Source: Streptomyces flaveolus (GTDB taxonomy: Bacteria > Actinomycetota > Actinomycetes > Streptomycetales > Streptomycetaceae). Taken from it: a stretch of DNA of 64,000 nucleotides. Below are positions 55,689 to 64,000 of this stretch, piece by piece; positions within the stretch are counted from its first letter, which is position 1; each line of letters opens with the position of its first letter. The position numbers and the translations under genes were made by a program. Under the pieces are notes generated by a model. The model was given only the letters and a program-made list of their open reading frames with translations, did not search any database and was not told where the DNA came from. The stretch covers positions 682,001 through 746,000 of the forward strand of contig NZ_BMRV01000001.1 of assembly GCF_014648815.1 (NCBI RefSeq). The letters run 5' to 3'.

Positions 55689-56498
55689 TCAGTACGGCCA
55701 GATCGGGGGGTCGGTCACGAAGTGGCCGCCGAGGTGCGCGTGCGCCGGGTTGTCCGGGTCGAGGTCGCCCTGTTCGGCGATGAGCTTCTCGGCGTACGGT
55801 TCGGAGTCGTCCTGCGGTGCGTAGCCGAGCGCCCGCGCGGAGGTGAGGTCCCACCACAGCCGGGTGTTGGCGGAGGAGCCGTGGACGACGGTGTGGCCGA
55901 CGTTCTCCGCGGTGAGGGCCGCGTGCAGGAGCCGGGCGCCGTCGGCGGGGCTCATCCACACCGAGAGCATGCGCACGCTGGTCGGCTCGGGGAAGCAGGA
56001 GCCGATGCGGACCGAGACGGTCTCCAGGCCGTGCTTGTCCCAGTAGAGCTGGGCGAGGTCCTCGCCGAAGCACTTGGACAGACCGTAGAAGGTGTCCGGG
56101 CGGCGTGGGGTGTCGACCGGGATGAGGGGGTCGTCGCCCTGCGGGCGCGGGGTGTAGCCGACGGCGTGGTTGGAGGAGGCGAAGACGATACGCCCGACGC
56201 CCTCCTCGCGGGCGGCCTCGTACAGGTGGTACGTGCCCTCGATGTTCGCCTTGAGGATCTTCTCGAAGGAGGCTTCCAGGGAGATGCCGGCGAGGTGGAT
56301 GATCGCGTCGACGCCCCGGACCGCCTCGCGCACGGCGTCCTTGTCGGCGAGGTCGGCGACGATCGCGTCCGGCTCGCCCTCGACGGGGCGCAGGTCGAGC
56401 AGGCGCAGCTCGTAGCCGTAGCCGGGGAGCAGGTCCCGCATCAGGGTGCCGAGGCCGCCGGCGGCGCCGGTGAGCAGAACGGTGCGGGGAGCGGGCAT
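55689..56498 (-). CDS. Uronate dehydrogenase-like NAD-dependent SDR
   Basis: A 269-residue extended SDR: NAD motif TGAAGGLG, then IIHLAGISLEASFEKILKAN, FASSNHAVGYTPRP and the YxxxK pair in YGLSKCFGEDLAQLYW. These segments match uronate dehydrogenases, which oxidise glucuronate/galacturonate to aldarate lactones. The divergent gene encodes the aldarate dehydratase KdgD, which strengthens the call. Start ATG 56498. Confidence 0.82.
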   Translation of the reverse strand: MPAPRTVLLTGAAGGLGTLMRDLLPGYGYELRLLDLRPVEGEPDAIVADLADKDAVREAVRGVDAIIHLAGISLEASFEKILKANIEGTYHLYEAAREEGVGRIVFASSNHAVGYTPRPQGDDPLIPVDTPRRPDTFYGLSKCFGEDLAQLYWDKHGLETVSVRIGSCFPEPTSVRMLSVWMSPADGARLLHAALTAENVGHTVVHGSSANTRLWWDLTSARALGYAPQDDSEPYAEKLIAEQGDLDPDNPAHAHLGGHFVTDPPIWPY

Positions 56499-56537
56499 CC
56501 TCGGGGTCTCCTGGGGTCTCCTCGAAGCGGCCGCCAT

Positions 56538-56566
56538 ACGCATGGACGTACGGCGTTCATATGCGT
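56538..56566. promoter_or_regulatory. Inverted repeat ACGCAT-N17-ATGCGT before udh
   Basis: Arms at 56538-56543 and 56561-56566 flank CGTACG, 40-68 bp upstream of the dehydrogenase start. A plausible regulator site for the divergent hexuronate genes. Confidence 0.35.
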
Positions 56567-56660
56567 GGACACGCTAAGGAGGGGAGGCGCGGCCCGTCAA
56601 GTATCCGGGCGAAGCGGTGCGGAAGCGAAGAGTCCGCTGGTGTGTCGGGAGTTGGCGCGC

Positions 56661-56690
56661 TTGACCGGCCTCCGGGCGGCGGCTTAGCGT
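56661..56690 (+). promoter_or_regulatory. Promoter of kdgD: TTGACC-18-TAGCGT
   Basis: TTGACC (56661-56666) and TAGCGT (56685-56690) with an 18-bp spacer form a good housekeeping promoter. The leader that follows has the AT-rich stretch around ATCATACATATGG, where a regulator might bind. Confidence 0.6.
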
Positions 56691-56743
56691 GGAGGCGTTC
56701 AGAAATATAGACGCAGATCATACATATGGAATGGGGACCGCCC

Positions 56744-57715
56744 GTGACCTCAGCCCCTCTCGCCGCCCGGCTCACTGTCCCCAGCGGGCCGCTGTTCTTC
56801 CCCGTCACGGCGTACGGCCCCGGCGGCGAGGTCGACCTCGACGTCTACCGCGCGCACGTGCGCCACGGCATCGAGGCCGGGGCCGCCGCCGTGTTCGCCT
56901 GCTGCGGCACCGGGGAGTTCCACGCGCTCACACCCGAGGAGTTCCAGGTCTGCGTGCGGGCGGCCGTGGAGGAGACGGCCGGGCGGGTCCCCGTCGTCGC
57001 CGGCGCGGGCTACGGCACCGCGCTCGCCGTGCGCTACGGCCGGCTCGCCGAGCAGGCGGGGGCCGACGGGCTGCTCGCCATGCCGCCGTACCTGGTCGTC
57101 GCCGGGCAGGAGGGACTGCTGCGGCACTACCGGGAGGTGGCGGCCGCGACCTCCCTCCCCGTGATCGTCTACCAGCGGGACAACGCCGTGTTCACCCCGG
57201 AGAGCGTGGCCGAACTGGCCCGCACGGACGGCGTCGTCGGCCTCAAGGACGGGCTCGGCGACCTCGACCTGATGCAGCGCATCGTCAGCGCCGTACGCAC
57301 CGAGGTCCCCGGCGGCGACTTCCTCTACTTCAACGGGCTGCCGACCGCCGAGCAGACCCAGCTCGCCTACCGCGCCCTCGGCATCACCCTCTACTCGTCC
57401 GCCGTGTTCTGCTTCGCCCCCGAGATCGCCCTCGCCTTCCACCGGGCGCTCCACACGGGCGACGACGCCACCGCGCACCGCCTGCTGGACGGCTTCTACC
57501 GGCCGTTCGTCGAGCTGCGCGCCCAGGGCCGTGGATACGCCGTGGCCCTGGTCAAGGCGGGCGTACGGCTGCGCGGGCTGGACGTGGGGGAGGTGCGGGC
57601 GCCGCTGCACGAACCGAGTGAGGACCATGTGAAGCAGCTCGCCCAGCTGATCGAGCGGGGACACGAGCTGCTCGCCGGCGAGGGCGCGGACGGGAACAAG
57701 GGGGACGGCAAGTGA
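56744..57715 (+). CDS. kdgD: 5-dehydro-4-deoxyglucarate dehydratase
   Basis: A 323-residue DapA-superfamily enzyme from GTG 56744, spaced correctly from GGGGAC; an ATG 18 nt upstream is less well placed. SGPLFFPVTAYGPGGEVD, CCGTGEFHALTPEEF, VYQRDNAVFTPES and the Schiff-base lysine in VVGLKDGLGDLD match KdgD. It turns 5-keto-4-deoxyglucarate into 2-ketoglutarate semialdehyde. The stop overlaps the next start by 4 nt. Confidence 0.88.
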   Translation: MTSAPLAARLTVPSGPLFFPVTAYGPGGEVDLDVYRAHVRHGIEAGAAAVFACCGTGEFHALTPEEFQVCVRAAVEETAGRVPVVAGAGYGTALAVRYGRLAEQAGADGLLAMPPYLVVAGQEGLLRHYREVAAATSLPVIVYQRDNAVFTPESVAELARTDGVVGLKDGLGDLDLMQRIVSAVRTEVPGGDFLYFNGLPTAEQTQLAYRALGITLYSSAVFCFAPEIALAFHRALHTGDDATAHRLLDGFYRPFVELRAQGRGYAVALVKAGVRLRGLDVGEVRAPLHEPSEDHVKQLAQLIERGHELLAGEGADGNKGDGK

Positions 57716-58881
57716 AGACGTCGGTGTTCGTCTACCCGTGGGACGTCAACGGCGACCCCGGGGCGGCCGGTTTCGTCGCGGGCCTCGGCGTGGAGCAGGT
57801 GACGCTCGCCGCCGCCTACCACTCCACCCGCGCCCTCACCCCCCGCCACCCGCGCCACCGCGTCGTCACCGCCGAGTACGCCGCCGTCCTCTACCCGCCG
57901 GACGCCGCCCGCTGGGAGGGCCGCGAGCCCCGCCCGTACGAGGCCGGCGACTGGGCGCCCGGCGACGCCTGGGGCGAGGCCGCCGCCGCGCTCGCGGACG
58001 CGGGACTCGAGGTGCACACCTGGGTCGTCCTCGCCCACAACTCCCGTCTCGGCGCCGAACAGCCGCACACCTCCGTCGTCAACGCCTACGGCGACCGCTA
58101 CCCCTGGGCGCCCTGCATCGCACAGCCCGCCACGCGCGCGTACCTCACGGACCTGGCCGTCGAGGCGGCGGTGCGGCCCGGCGCACGGGGCACCGAGCTG
58201 GAGTCCCTCGGCTGGTACGGGCTGGCCCACCTGCACGCCCACGACAAGACCGGCGGGGTCGGTCTCGGCGACGCCGGGCAGTACCTGATGTCGCTGTGCT
58301 TCTGCCCGGACTGCCGGGCCGGATACGGCACGAGGGGGCTCGACCCCGACGGGCTGGCCGCCGCTGTACGGGCCGCGCTGGAGCCGGTGTGGCGGGGGGC
58401 CGCGCCCTCGGACGGGGGCTGGGCGGGTGTGGAGAAGCTGCTCGGCGAGACGGCGGCGAACGCCACGCGCGCGTGGCGGGACGACACCGCGCGCACCCTC
58501 CAGGAGGCGGCGGTCGCGGCCGTCCGGGCCGCCGCACCCGACGGCTTCCAGGTGCTGCTGCACGCCGACCCGGTCTCGTACCACTGCGGCGCCAACGCCG
58601 GCGTCGACCCCGCGCACATCCTGTCCGTCGCGGACGGCGTGACCGTGCCGTGCACCGGCGGCGCGGGCCTGCTGACCCCGTTCGCCGAGGTACGCCGCGC
58701 CGGGGCCGTCCTGGCCGCCAACCTCACCGTGGTCTCCGGCATGGGCGGCAGCCCGGACACCCTCGCCGAGGACGCGGCACGCGCGCGTGAGCTGGGCGCG
58801 ACGGAACTGCGGCTGTACCACGCCGGGCTGGCGTCGGACGGCGACCTGGAGGCGGTGCGCTCGGCGCTCGCCGGGGGGTGA
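57712..58881 (+). CDS. Unknown protein coupled to kdgD, 389 residues
   Basis: A soluble protein starting at GTG 57712 inside the end of kdgD. It begins KTSVFVYPWDVNGDPGAAGF, and the pattern of beta strands and helices through to the end (ELRLYHAGLASDGDLEAVR) looks like a TIM barrel resembling glycosidase-like folds. LCFCPDCRAGYG offers a CxC...C site. The coupling says it acts on the same sugar-acid substrate route or releases hexuronate from something; no reaction can be named. Confidence 0.7.
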   Translation: MKTSVFVYPWDVNGDPGAAGFVAGLGVEQVTLAAAYHSTRALTPRHPRHRVVTAEYAAVLYPPDAARWEGREPRPYEAGDWAPGDAWGEAAAALADAGLEVHTWVVLAHNSRLGAEQPHTSVVNAYGDRYPWAPCIAQPATRAYLTDLAVEAAVRPGARGTELESLGWYGLAHLHAHDKTGGVGLGDAGQYLMSLCFCPDCRAGYGTRGLDPDGLAAAVRAALEPVWRGAAPSDGGWAGVEKLLGETAANATRAWRDDTARTLQEAAVAAVRAAAPDGFQVLLHADPVSYHCGANAGVDPAHILSVADGVTVPCTGGAGLLTPFAEVRRAGAVLAANLTVVSGMGGSPDTLAEDAARARELGATELRLYHAGLASDGDLEAVRSALAGG

Positions 58882-59175
58882 GCGCGGCCGGGTGAGGGGG
58901 ACGGTGCCCCCTCGGCACCCTCCGGTGGGCCCGGGGCGTCGCGCCGGGGCGGACGGCGAGGGCGAGGCGGGGCCCCTTCGGCGTCCGCCGGCCGCCGGGC
59001 GAGCGGTACGGCCGTCGCCGGCAGCGCGGCCCGGGGGCGGGCAGCGGCCGGGGACGGCCGGTTCCGCGGGCCTCGGGCAGGGGCCCCGGAAGCGGGCTGC
59101 GCGACCGATGAGTTCCGCGGCCGTGGCCGGTCTACCTCCCGAGGAAGCCGGCCACGCGTCACCGAGGAGCAGCTG

Positions 59176-59805
59176 ATGACCCAGGACACCCCCGCCTCCG
59201 CCGCCACTCCCACGCTCGACCTCGGACCGCAGACGAGGATCGTGGCGCGCCTCGCGGAGGGCGTGAGCGACGCGTGCCTCGGAGACCCGACGCCGTGCCC
59301 GGACCTGGCCGTCCGCAACCTGCTCGGCCATCTGACCGGCCTGGCCGTCGCCTTCCGCGACGCCGCGCGCAAGGACCTGGGCGCCACGACCGACACCAGT
59401 CCCGACGCGGGCGTGCCGGACATCGGTCCCGGCTGGCGCGAGGAGCTGCCCAAGGTGCTCGACGAGCTCGCCGACGCCTGGCGGGCCCCGGAGGCCTGGA
59501 CCGGCATGACCCGGGCCGGCGGCGTCGATCTGCCCGGTGCGGTCGCCGCTGCCGTGGCGGTCGACGAGCTGGTGATCCACGCCTGGGACCTGGCCCGCGC
59601 CACCGGCCAGGAGTACGCACCCGACCCGGCCGCGCTCCAGGTCTCGCACGGCTTCCTCACCGCCGCCGCGGAGGAGTCCGACGGAGGGGGCGGCATCTTC
59701 GGCCCCGTCGTCCCCGTCCCGGCCGACGCCCCGCTCCTGGACCGCACGGTGGGCCTCAGCGGCCGCGACCCGAACTGGACCCGCCCGCCGCGCCCCGCGC
59801 GGTAG
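59176..59805 (+). CDS. TIGR03086/DinB-like mycothiol-dependent-type protein
   Basis: A 209-residue four-helix protein of the maleylpyruvate-isomerase N-terminal/DinB group. The metal-His segments are NLLGHLTGLAVAFRD and VDELVIHAWDLARATGQ, the usual H...H-x-x-D pattern, with CPDLAVRNLLGH near the start. Such proteins are thiol (mycothiol)-dependent enzymes. ATG 59176 follows GAGGAGCAG. The reaction is not known. The 294-bp stretch before it has only GC-rich filler and weak inverted repeats. Confidence 0.85.
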   Translation: MTQDTPASAATPTLDLGPQTRIVARLAEGVSDACLGDPTPCPDLAVRNLLGHLTGLAVAFRDAARKDLGATTDTSPDAGVPDIGPGWREELPKVLDELADAWRAPEAWTGMTRAGGVDLPGAVAAAVAVDELVIHAWDLARATGQEYAPDPAALQVSHGFLTAAAEESDGGGGIFGPVVPVPADAPLLDRTVGLSGRDPNWTRPPRPAR

Positions 59806-59871
59806 GGGAGCGCGGGGACGACGCGAGCATGCTCACGAGCCCCGACGACCGGCGCACCCGGCCTCGAAAAA

Positions 59872-59881
59872 AGTGATCACT
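59872..59881. promoter_or_regulatory. Palindrome AGTGATCACT before the LamG gene
   Basis: A perfect 10-bp palindrome, followed by GTGGTCACTG and TAGCCT (59900-59905, possible -10). It may be an operator. Confidence 0.3.
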
Positions 59882-59948
59882 GTTGTCGGTGGTCACTGCT
59901 AGCCTCCTGCCGCTCGATGATCGGGCATCAAGGGGAGGAGAGCCATCG

Positions 59949-62099
59949 ATGTCAGGAAGAGCCGGACGATCCGGCAGACGGGGTCTGCTGCTGGGCAGTT
60001 GCCTCGCGGCGGTCGTGGGGGCGGTCGCGCCGGGTACCTCGCACGCGGCGCAGCAGGGAAATCTGCCGCCGGTGGTCCGGGAGCTGCAGGCGGAATACAA
60101 AGACTGCGCGACAGGTGACACACCGGCCTACGTCGGACGGCCACCGATCCTCACTGCCCGCGTCTCCGACCCGGTCGAGGACGACCGCCCCGGCTATCCC
60201 GAGCGGCTGAGCGCGGAGTTCGAGGTGTGGTGGTCGGACTCCCAGGGCACCGAGCAGCGTCGGTCGTTCACCACCACTCCGTCAGTCGTCGACATCGTGC
60301 ACCGTATCGACCTCCCGTCCGACATCCCGACCGACACCATCGTCTCCTGGCACGTACGCGCCAACGACGGCTCGGCGAACTCGGAGTGGAGTTCACAGAC
60401 GCTCGGTTCCCCGTGCCGGTTCGTCTACGACGGCACGAGTCCCGAGGCGCCCGTCGTGAGCTCGCCGGAGTATCCCGAGGAGACCTGGCGGGCCGGTGGC
60501 GTCGGCATCTACGGCAGCTTCACCATGGACTCCCCGTCGCCGGACGTCGTCGAGTACCGCTACGGTTTCATCGGCGGACCGTACGGCTCCGTGCGTCCCG
60601 CCGAACCCGGCGGCCCGGCCACCATCCGCTTCGTCCCGCTGGAGGACGGCCCCGAGAACCTCAGCGTCCACGCCGTCGACCGCGCGGGTCGGGTCAGCGG
60701 GCGAACCGACTACCACTTCTTCCCCAAGTCGGGAAGTGCGCCCATCTCCCGCTGGAAGCTGGCCGACCCGGCCGGCTCCACCACGGCGGCCGCCGAGGCG
60801 GGCCAGGCGGCCCGGGCGGGACGCGGCGTGACCTTCGGCGGCCCGGTGCCCCCGGGAACCGGCCTCACCTCCACGGCCACCCTCGACGGCAGCGGCCACG
60901 CCTTCCTCACCACGGACGGCCCGGCCGTCGACAGCGGCCGCACCTTCGGCGTCGGCGCCTGGGTGCGTCCGGCCGAGACCGGCCGGGCCATGACCGTGCT
61001 GAGCCAGGACACCGCCTCCGGCACCGCCTACGCCCTGGGGCTGGACGTACGGACGGACGGGGCAGCAGCCTGGGCCTTCTCCCTCGGCGGCGCCAAGGTC
61101 ACCGGCGGCACACCGGAGGCCGGCGAGTGGGCCTACCTGCTGGGCCTCTACGACACCGAGACCGGCTACGCCCAGCTCTTCGTCAACGGCCACGAGGTCG
61201 GCACCAAGACCAAGGCCGCGCCGGTCGCCGCGGAAGGCGCGTTCCAGATCGGCCGGGTCCGCGGCAAGAACGGCTACCGGCAGCGCTGGCACGGCGACAT
61301 CGGTGACGTCCGCGCCTACGACCGTCTCGTCGTCCCGCGGGAATCGACCGAACTCGCCCGCCGCAAGCCGGAGCTGCTCGGCCACTGGTCGTTCAGCACG
61401 GCCGCCGGCGACACCACACCCGAGAACAAGGGCGGTTCGCCGCTGCGGCTCGGAACGGGCGCCTCGATCTACCAAGCCCCTGACAACTCCTGCATCCCCG
61501 ACCTCGACCCCGGCTGCGTCTGGAAGCCGTACCCGCTGGTCGGCGACGGGCACCTGTCGCTGGACGGCCGAAGCGGCCACGCGGCGCTCGCAGCCCCCGT
61601 GGTGGACACCGGTGACAGTTTCACCCTCGCCGTCGTCGCAAGGATCGACGACGCGGACGCCACCCGGCCGATGACGGTCCTCTCGCAGGCCGGTGAGCAC
61701 ACCGACGCGTTCCGGCTGCGCTACGACCCGTCGGCGTCCGCCTGGCAGCTGGTCATGCCGGAGCGGGACGAGGCGGGGGCGCTCGAAAGGGTCGTGTCGC
61801 AGGTCACGAGGCCGTCCGGTGCCGATGACTACGGCACGCGGCTGGCCGTCGTCTACGACGACGGCACCGACACGGTCAAGCTGTATGCCGACGGGTACAC
61901 CAACGACGGGGCCTCCGCCCACCTCCCCCACGGCTGGACGAGCACCGGTCCGCTCCAGGTGGGGCGCAGCGGCACGGCCGAGGGCTGGGGCGAGTACCTG
62001 AAGGGCGACGTCGACGAACTCCAGGCGTACGCGGGCGCGCTGCGGGACCAGGACGTCATCGGCCTGGGCCACGAGACCGAGCCCTGCCTGTGCGGCTGA
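59949..62099 (+). CDS. Secreted protein with two LamG-like domains
   Basis: A 716-residue secreted protein; ATG 59949 has GGGGAGGAG at 59932-59940. Its signal peptide is SGRAGRSGRRGLLLGSCLAA with cleavage near SHA. An N-terminal Ig-like region (~35-270) is followed by two concanavalin/LamG domains. The first is about 280-490, with TFGVGAWVRPAETGRAMTVL and WHGDIGDVRAYDR; the second is about 495-710, with SFTLAVVARIDDADATRPMT and KGDVDELQAYAGAL. It probably binds polysaccharides or surfaces; no catalytic domain is seen. Confidence 0.85.
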   Translation: MSGRAGRSGRRGLLLGSCLAAVVGAVAPGTSHAAQQGNLPPVVRELQAEYKDCATGDTPAYVGRPPILTARVSDPVEDDRPGYPERLSAEFEVWWSDSQGTEQRRSFTTTPSVVDIVHRIDLPSDIPTDTIVSWHVRANDGSANSEWSSQTLGSPCRFVYDGTSPEAPVVSSPEYPEETWRAGGVGIYGSFTMDSPSPDVVEYRYGFIGGPYGSVRPAEPGGPATIRFVPLEDGPENLSVHAVDRAGRVSGRTDYHFFPKSGSAPISRWKLADPAGSTTAAAEAGQAARAGRGVTFGGPVPPGTGLTSTATLDGSGHAFLTTDGPAVDSGRTFGVGAWVRPAETGRAMTVLSQDTASGTAYALGLDVRTDGAAAWAFSLGGAKVTGGTPEAGEWAYLLGLYDTETGYAQLFVNGHEVGTKTKAAPVAAEGAFQIGRVRGKNGYRQRWHGDIGDVRAYDRLVVPRESTELARRKPELLGHWSFSTAAGDTTPENKGGSPLRLGTGASIYQAPDNSCIPDLDPGCVWKPYPLVGDGHLSLDGRSGHAALAAPVVDTGDSFTLAVVARIDDADATRPMTVLSQAGEHTDAFRLRYDPSASAWQLVMPERDEAGALERVVSQVTRPSGADDYGTRLAVVYDDGTDTVKLYADGYTNDGASAHLPHGWTSTGPLQVGRSGTAEGWGEYLKGDVDELQAYAGALRDQDVIGLGHETEPCLCG

Positions 62100-62106
62100 C
62101 GCCGTT

Positions 62107-62154
62107 CGGTCCGTCGCCGTCCGCGGCTCGTGCGGAGCCGGACGGAACGGACCG
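62107..62154 (+). terminator. Compound hairpin after the LamG gene
   Basis: Nested arms CGGTCCGT/ACGGACCG, CCGTCCG/CGGACGG and GCTC/GAGC begin 8 nt after the stop. Confidence 0.65.
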
Positions 62155-62358
62155 CGCGCCGGGCCGCTGAGGGCCGAGCACAGAGCCGGGGCCGCCCGGC
62201 CGGGGCCCTGGGCGGTCGACGGCAGGCGCGGCGGCTCCGGTCGCCGCGCCGATCCCGGGGCCCGTATCCCAGCGGTGAGGGCTCCAGCTGTCCGCTGCCC
62301 CCACCGCCCTCGTCCCGCACAGCCGCCGACAGGCTCCGTCGGCGCCTACGCTCGCCGT

Positions 62359-63111
62359 ATGGCGTTCTCCCTCACCGTCCTCGGCACCGCCTCCCCGCAC
62401 CCGGCCCCCGGGCGGCCCTGCTCCGGGTATCTGCTGCGTGGGGACGGGGCCGAGGTGTGGGTGGACGCCGGGGCCGGGACGTTCGCGGAGTTGCAGCGGC
62501 ACACTGATCCGGCGCGGCTGAGCGCGATCTGGATCTCCCACCTCCACGCGGACCACACCGCCGACCTGCTGTCCGCGCTGTACGCCTTCGCCTACGGGGG
62601 GATGGCCCCGCCCGCGCCCGTCCCCGTGTACGCCCCGCAGGGCTGCGCCGAGCGCCTGGCCGGGTTTTTCGGGCGCCCGGACACCACGTTCCTCGACGCG
62701 TTCCTCGACTTCAGGCCGCTGCACGACGGCCACACCGCCCGCCACGGCGGCCTGCGCCTCACCGCCCGCGCCGTCCGGCACGACGTCGAGGCGTACGGAC
62801 TGCGGGCCGAGTGCGCCGGCCGGGTCCTCGCCTACTCGGGGGACACCCGGCCGTGTGCCGCGCTCACCGGACTCGCCCGCGACGCCGACCTCTTGCTGTG
62901 CGAGGCGGACATCGACGTGCATCGCGAAGGCGAACAGGTGCATCTGACGCCCGAGGACGCGGGCGACACCGCCCGCGAGGCCGGCGCCCGGCGCCTGCTC
63001 GTCACGCACGTCGGGCCCACGCTCACCCCCGAGGCGGCGACCGCACGGGCCGCCGCGGCGTTCGGCGGACGGACCGCCACCGCGCGCGAGGGCCACAGCA
63101 CCGTCGTCTGA
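62359..63111 (+). CDS. Metallo-beta-lactamase-fold hydrolase
   Basis: A 250-residue MBL protein. The metal motif HxHxDH is SHLHADHTADL; further ligands lie in LAYSGDTRPC and VTHVGPTLTP, resembling the RNase Z/arylsulfatase-like branch. ATG 62359 is 7 nt after TACGCT (62347-62352), so a leaderless message is likely. The substrate is unknown. Confidence 0.88.
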   Translation: MAFSLTVLGTASPHPAPGRPCSGYLLRGDGAEVWVDAGAGTFAELQRHTDPARLSAIWISHLHADHTADLLSALYAFAYGGMAPPAPVPVYAPQGCAERLAGFFGRPDTTFLDAFLDFRPLHDGHTARHGGLRLTARAVRHDVEAYGLRAECAGRVLAYSGDTRPCAALTGLARDADLLLCEADIDVHREGEQVHLTPEDAGDTAREAGARRLLVTHVGPTLTPEAATARAAAAFGGRTATAREGHSTVV

Positions 63112-63140
63112 GCGCGTCCGAACTTTCTTTGTCAGAAGCA

Positions 63141-63169
63141 TTGACGCGGCACTGCGCCCCTCCTACCTT
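63141..63169 (+). promoter_or_regulatory. Promoter TTGACG-17-TACCTT of the GntR gene
   Basis: TTGACG (63141-63146) and TACCTT (63164-63169) with a 17-bp spacer form the most canonical promoter in the window. Confidence 0.7.
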
Positions 63170-63190
63170 CAACGCGTCGTACTCCGTACG

Positions 63191-63200
63191 TCATATATGA
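63191..63200. promoter_or_regulatory. Palindrome TCATATATGA, candidate GntR operator
   Basis: A perfect 10-bp palindrome downstream of the promoter and 31 nt before the GntR start, followed by the related GATATGTGAG. It fits a GntR/FadR-type autoregulatory site. Confidence 0.5.
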
Positions 63201-63230
63201 GACGCGATATGTGAGATCCGAGAGGCGCGC

Positions 63231-63899
63231 ATGACCTCTGTGCCCACGCCGATCCCCTCCCGCACGCAGTACGTGCTGGAGGAGATCAAACGCCGCATCC
63301 TCACCGGACGCCTGACGCCCGGTCAGGCCCTGGTCGAGACCGACCTCGCCGCACAGTTCGGGGTGTCCAAGACACCGGTGCGCGAGGCGCTCAAGACCCT
63401 GGCCGGCACCGGACTGGTCGTGATGAGCCAGTACAAGGGCGTCACCGTGCGCATGGTGGACGCGGACATGGCGCGCGAGGTCTACGACGTGCGGCTGCTC
63501 CTGGAGCCGGAGGCACTCAAGCGCGCGGTCCGCCGCGGCGCCTCCCTGGACGCCGCCCGCGACGCGCTGTCCCGGGCCGACCAGGCCACGGACACGGCCG
63601 AACGGTCGCTCGCCAACCGCGAGTTCCACCGCGCCCTGTACGTACCGTGCGGCAACCCGCTGCTCGGCCGGATGCTCGACGAGGTGCGCGACCAGGCGGC
63701 CCTCGTCTCGGCCGTCGCCTGGGCCGCCGACCCCTCCTGGGAACGGGAGGCCGGTGAGCACCAGGAGATCCTGCGCCTCGCTCTCGCGGGCGACGCGGAC
63801 GGCGCGGCGAGCGCCCTCCACGCCCATATCGCGTCGTTCGTCGAGCGGGCCTTCCCGCACGCGGGAACCGAGGCCCAGGAAGAGGTCGGTCAGGCATGA
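63231..63899 (+). CDS. GntR/FCD-family regulator
   Basis: A 222-residue protein. The N-terminal winged HTH has TDLAAQFGVSKTPVREALKT. The C-terminal FCD all-helical ligand domain has VYDVRLLLEPEALKRAV and EFHRALYVPCGNP, with Asp/His positions usual for metal-dependent sugar-acid sensing. It overlaps the next gene by 4 nt and probably controls it. Confidence 0.92.
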   Translation: MTSVPTPIPSRTQYVLEEIKRRILTGRLTPGQALVETDLAAQFGVSKTPVREALKTLAGTGLVVMSQYKGVTVRMVDADMAREVYDVRLLLEPEALKRAVRRGASLDAARDALSRADQATDTAERSLANREFHRALYVPCGNPLLGRMLDEVRDQAALVSAVAWAADPSWEREAGEHQEILRLALAGDADGAASALHAHIASFVERAFPHAGTEAQEEVGQA

Positions 63900-64000
63900 C
63901 AACGACGTTCGAGACCCAGCGGACGGCCCTGGCCGACGTGGTGGCGATCCCGGTGACCCCGTTCGCCGAGGACGGCTCCGTCGACCCGGCCGGCTACCGG
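63896..64000 (+). CDS. DapA-superfamily enzyme, 5' part
   Basis: Only the first 35 codons are in the window, from ATG 63896 (ATGA overlap with the GntR stop). VVAIPVTPFAEDGSVDPAGYR is the N-terminal strand and loop of the dihydrodipicolinate synthase/aldolase superfamily. Coupling to a GntR-FCD regulator suggests a catabolic sugar-acid aldolase or dehydratase rather than lysine synthesis. Confidence 0.75.
   Translation, partial: MTTTFETQRTALADVVAIPVTPFAEDGSVDPAGYR

Noticed and set aside
58903..58919. Terminator GGTGCC-CCCTC-GGCACC after the unknown hexuronate gene
   Set aside because: Only six base pairs in an extremely GC-rich stretch; too weak to list as a feature.

Overview
The window is core chromosome of a high-GC Gram-positive actinomycete, almost certainly Streptomyces. 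The evidence is the very GC-rich coding sequence, GTG/TTG starts, ATGA/GTGA start-stop overlaps, and sporulation gene whiA next to a yvcK-type gene. The gap-pgk-tpiA-secG and tkt-tal-zwf-opcA-pgl blocks and a suf operon led by sufR also fit. The gene order matches what is known of the S. coelicolor core region around whiA; no database search was run.

Layout. 1-1784: end of a yvcK-like gene overlapping whiA. 1995-4949: a large secreted zinc carboxypeptidase. 5176-12057: glycolysis genes (gap, pgk, tpiA, pgi) mixed with secG, an RbpA paralogue and a membrane protein. 12131-18737, minus strand: a tight pentose phosphate operon tkt-tal-zwf-opcA-pgl. 19116-25987: haem A synthesis (ctaB, ctaA), an ABC-2 exporter, an amidohydrolase, a nucleotidyltransferase and an AAC(3)-type acetyltransferase. 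26148-32702: sufR-B-D-Rieske-C-S-U-T, a nearly uninterrupted iron-sulfur assembly operon. 32789-33645: an SMR pump and its TetR-like regulator behind a clean operator palindrome. 33848-34837: dapD.

About 34838-36957 is a small foreign island at the 3' end of dapD. It is visibly AT-richer in part and is bounded by 14-bp direct repeats of the dapD stop region. It carries an AlbA_2-domain gene, a 121-nt compound inverted-repeat element and a frameshifted remnant of a tyrosine integrase. After it come small hypotheticals, a dapA-type gene, a holin-like/DUF3618 pair, an ABM-domain gene behind a SoxR-like box, an extracellular nuclease and a PhoX-like phosphatase behind a PHO-box-like repeat.

The most interesting stretch is 46176-48233. 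A Ro60/TROVE protein gene (rsr-like) is preceded by three tandem RNA hairpins that share the same internal-loop motif at fixed spacing. Two of them are capped by circularly permuted tRNA mimics (T-arm, closed acceptor stem, D-arm). These are best read as a Y RNA (YrlA-type) array supplying RNAs to the Ro protein encoded immediately downstream.

The right-hand part holds a TetR regulator, a double-TerD stress protein and a polyol-type ABC importer with its dehydrogenase and DeoR regulator. A divergent hexuronate/glucarate module (udh, kdgD and an unknown partner), a mycothiol-type DinB-like protein, a secreted LamG protein and a metallo-hydrolase follow. The window ends in a GntR regulator translationally coupled to a DapA-superfamily gene that is cut by the edge.
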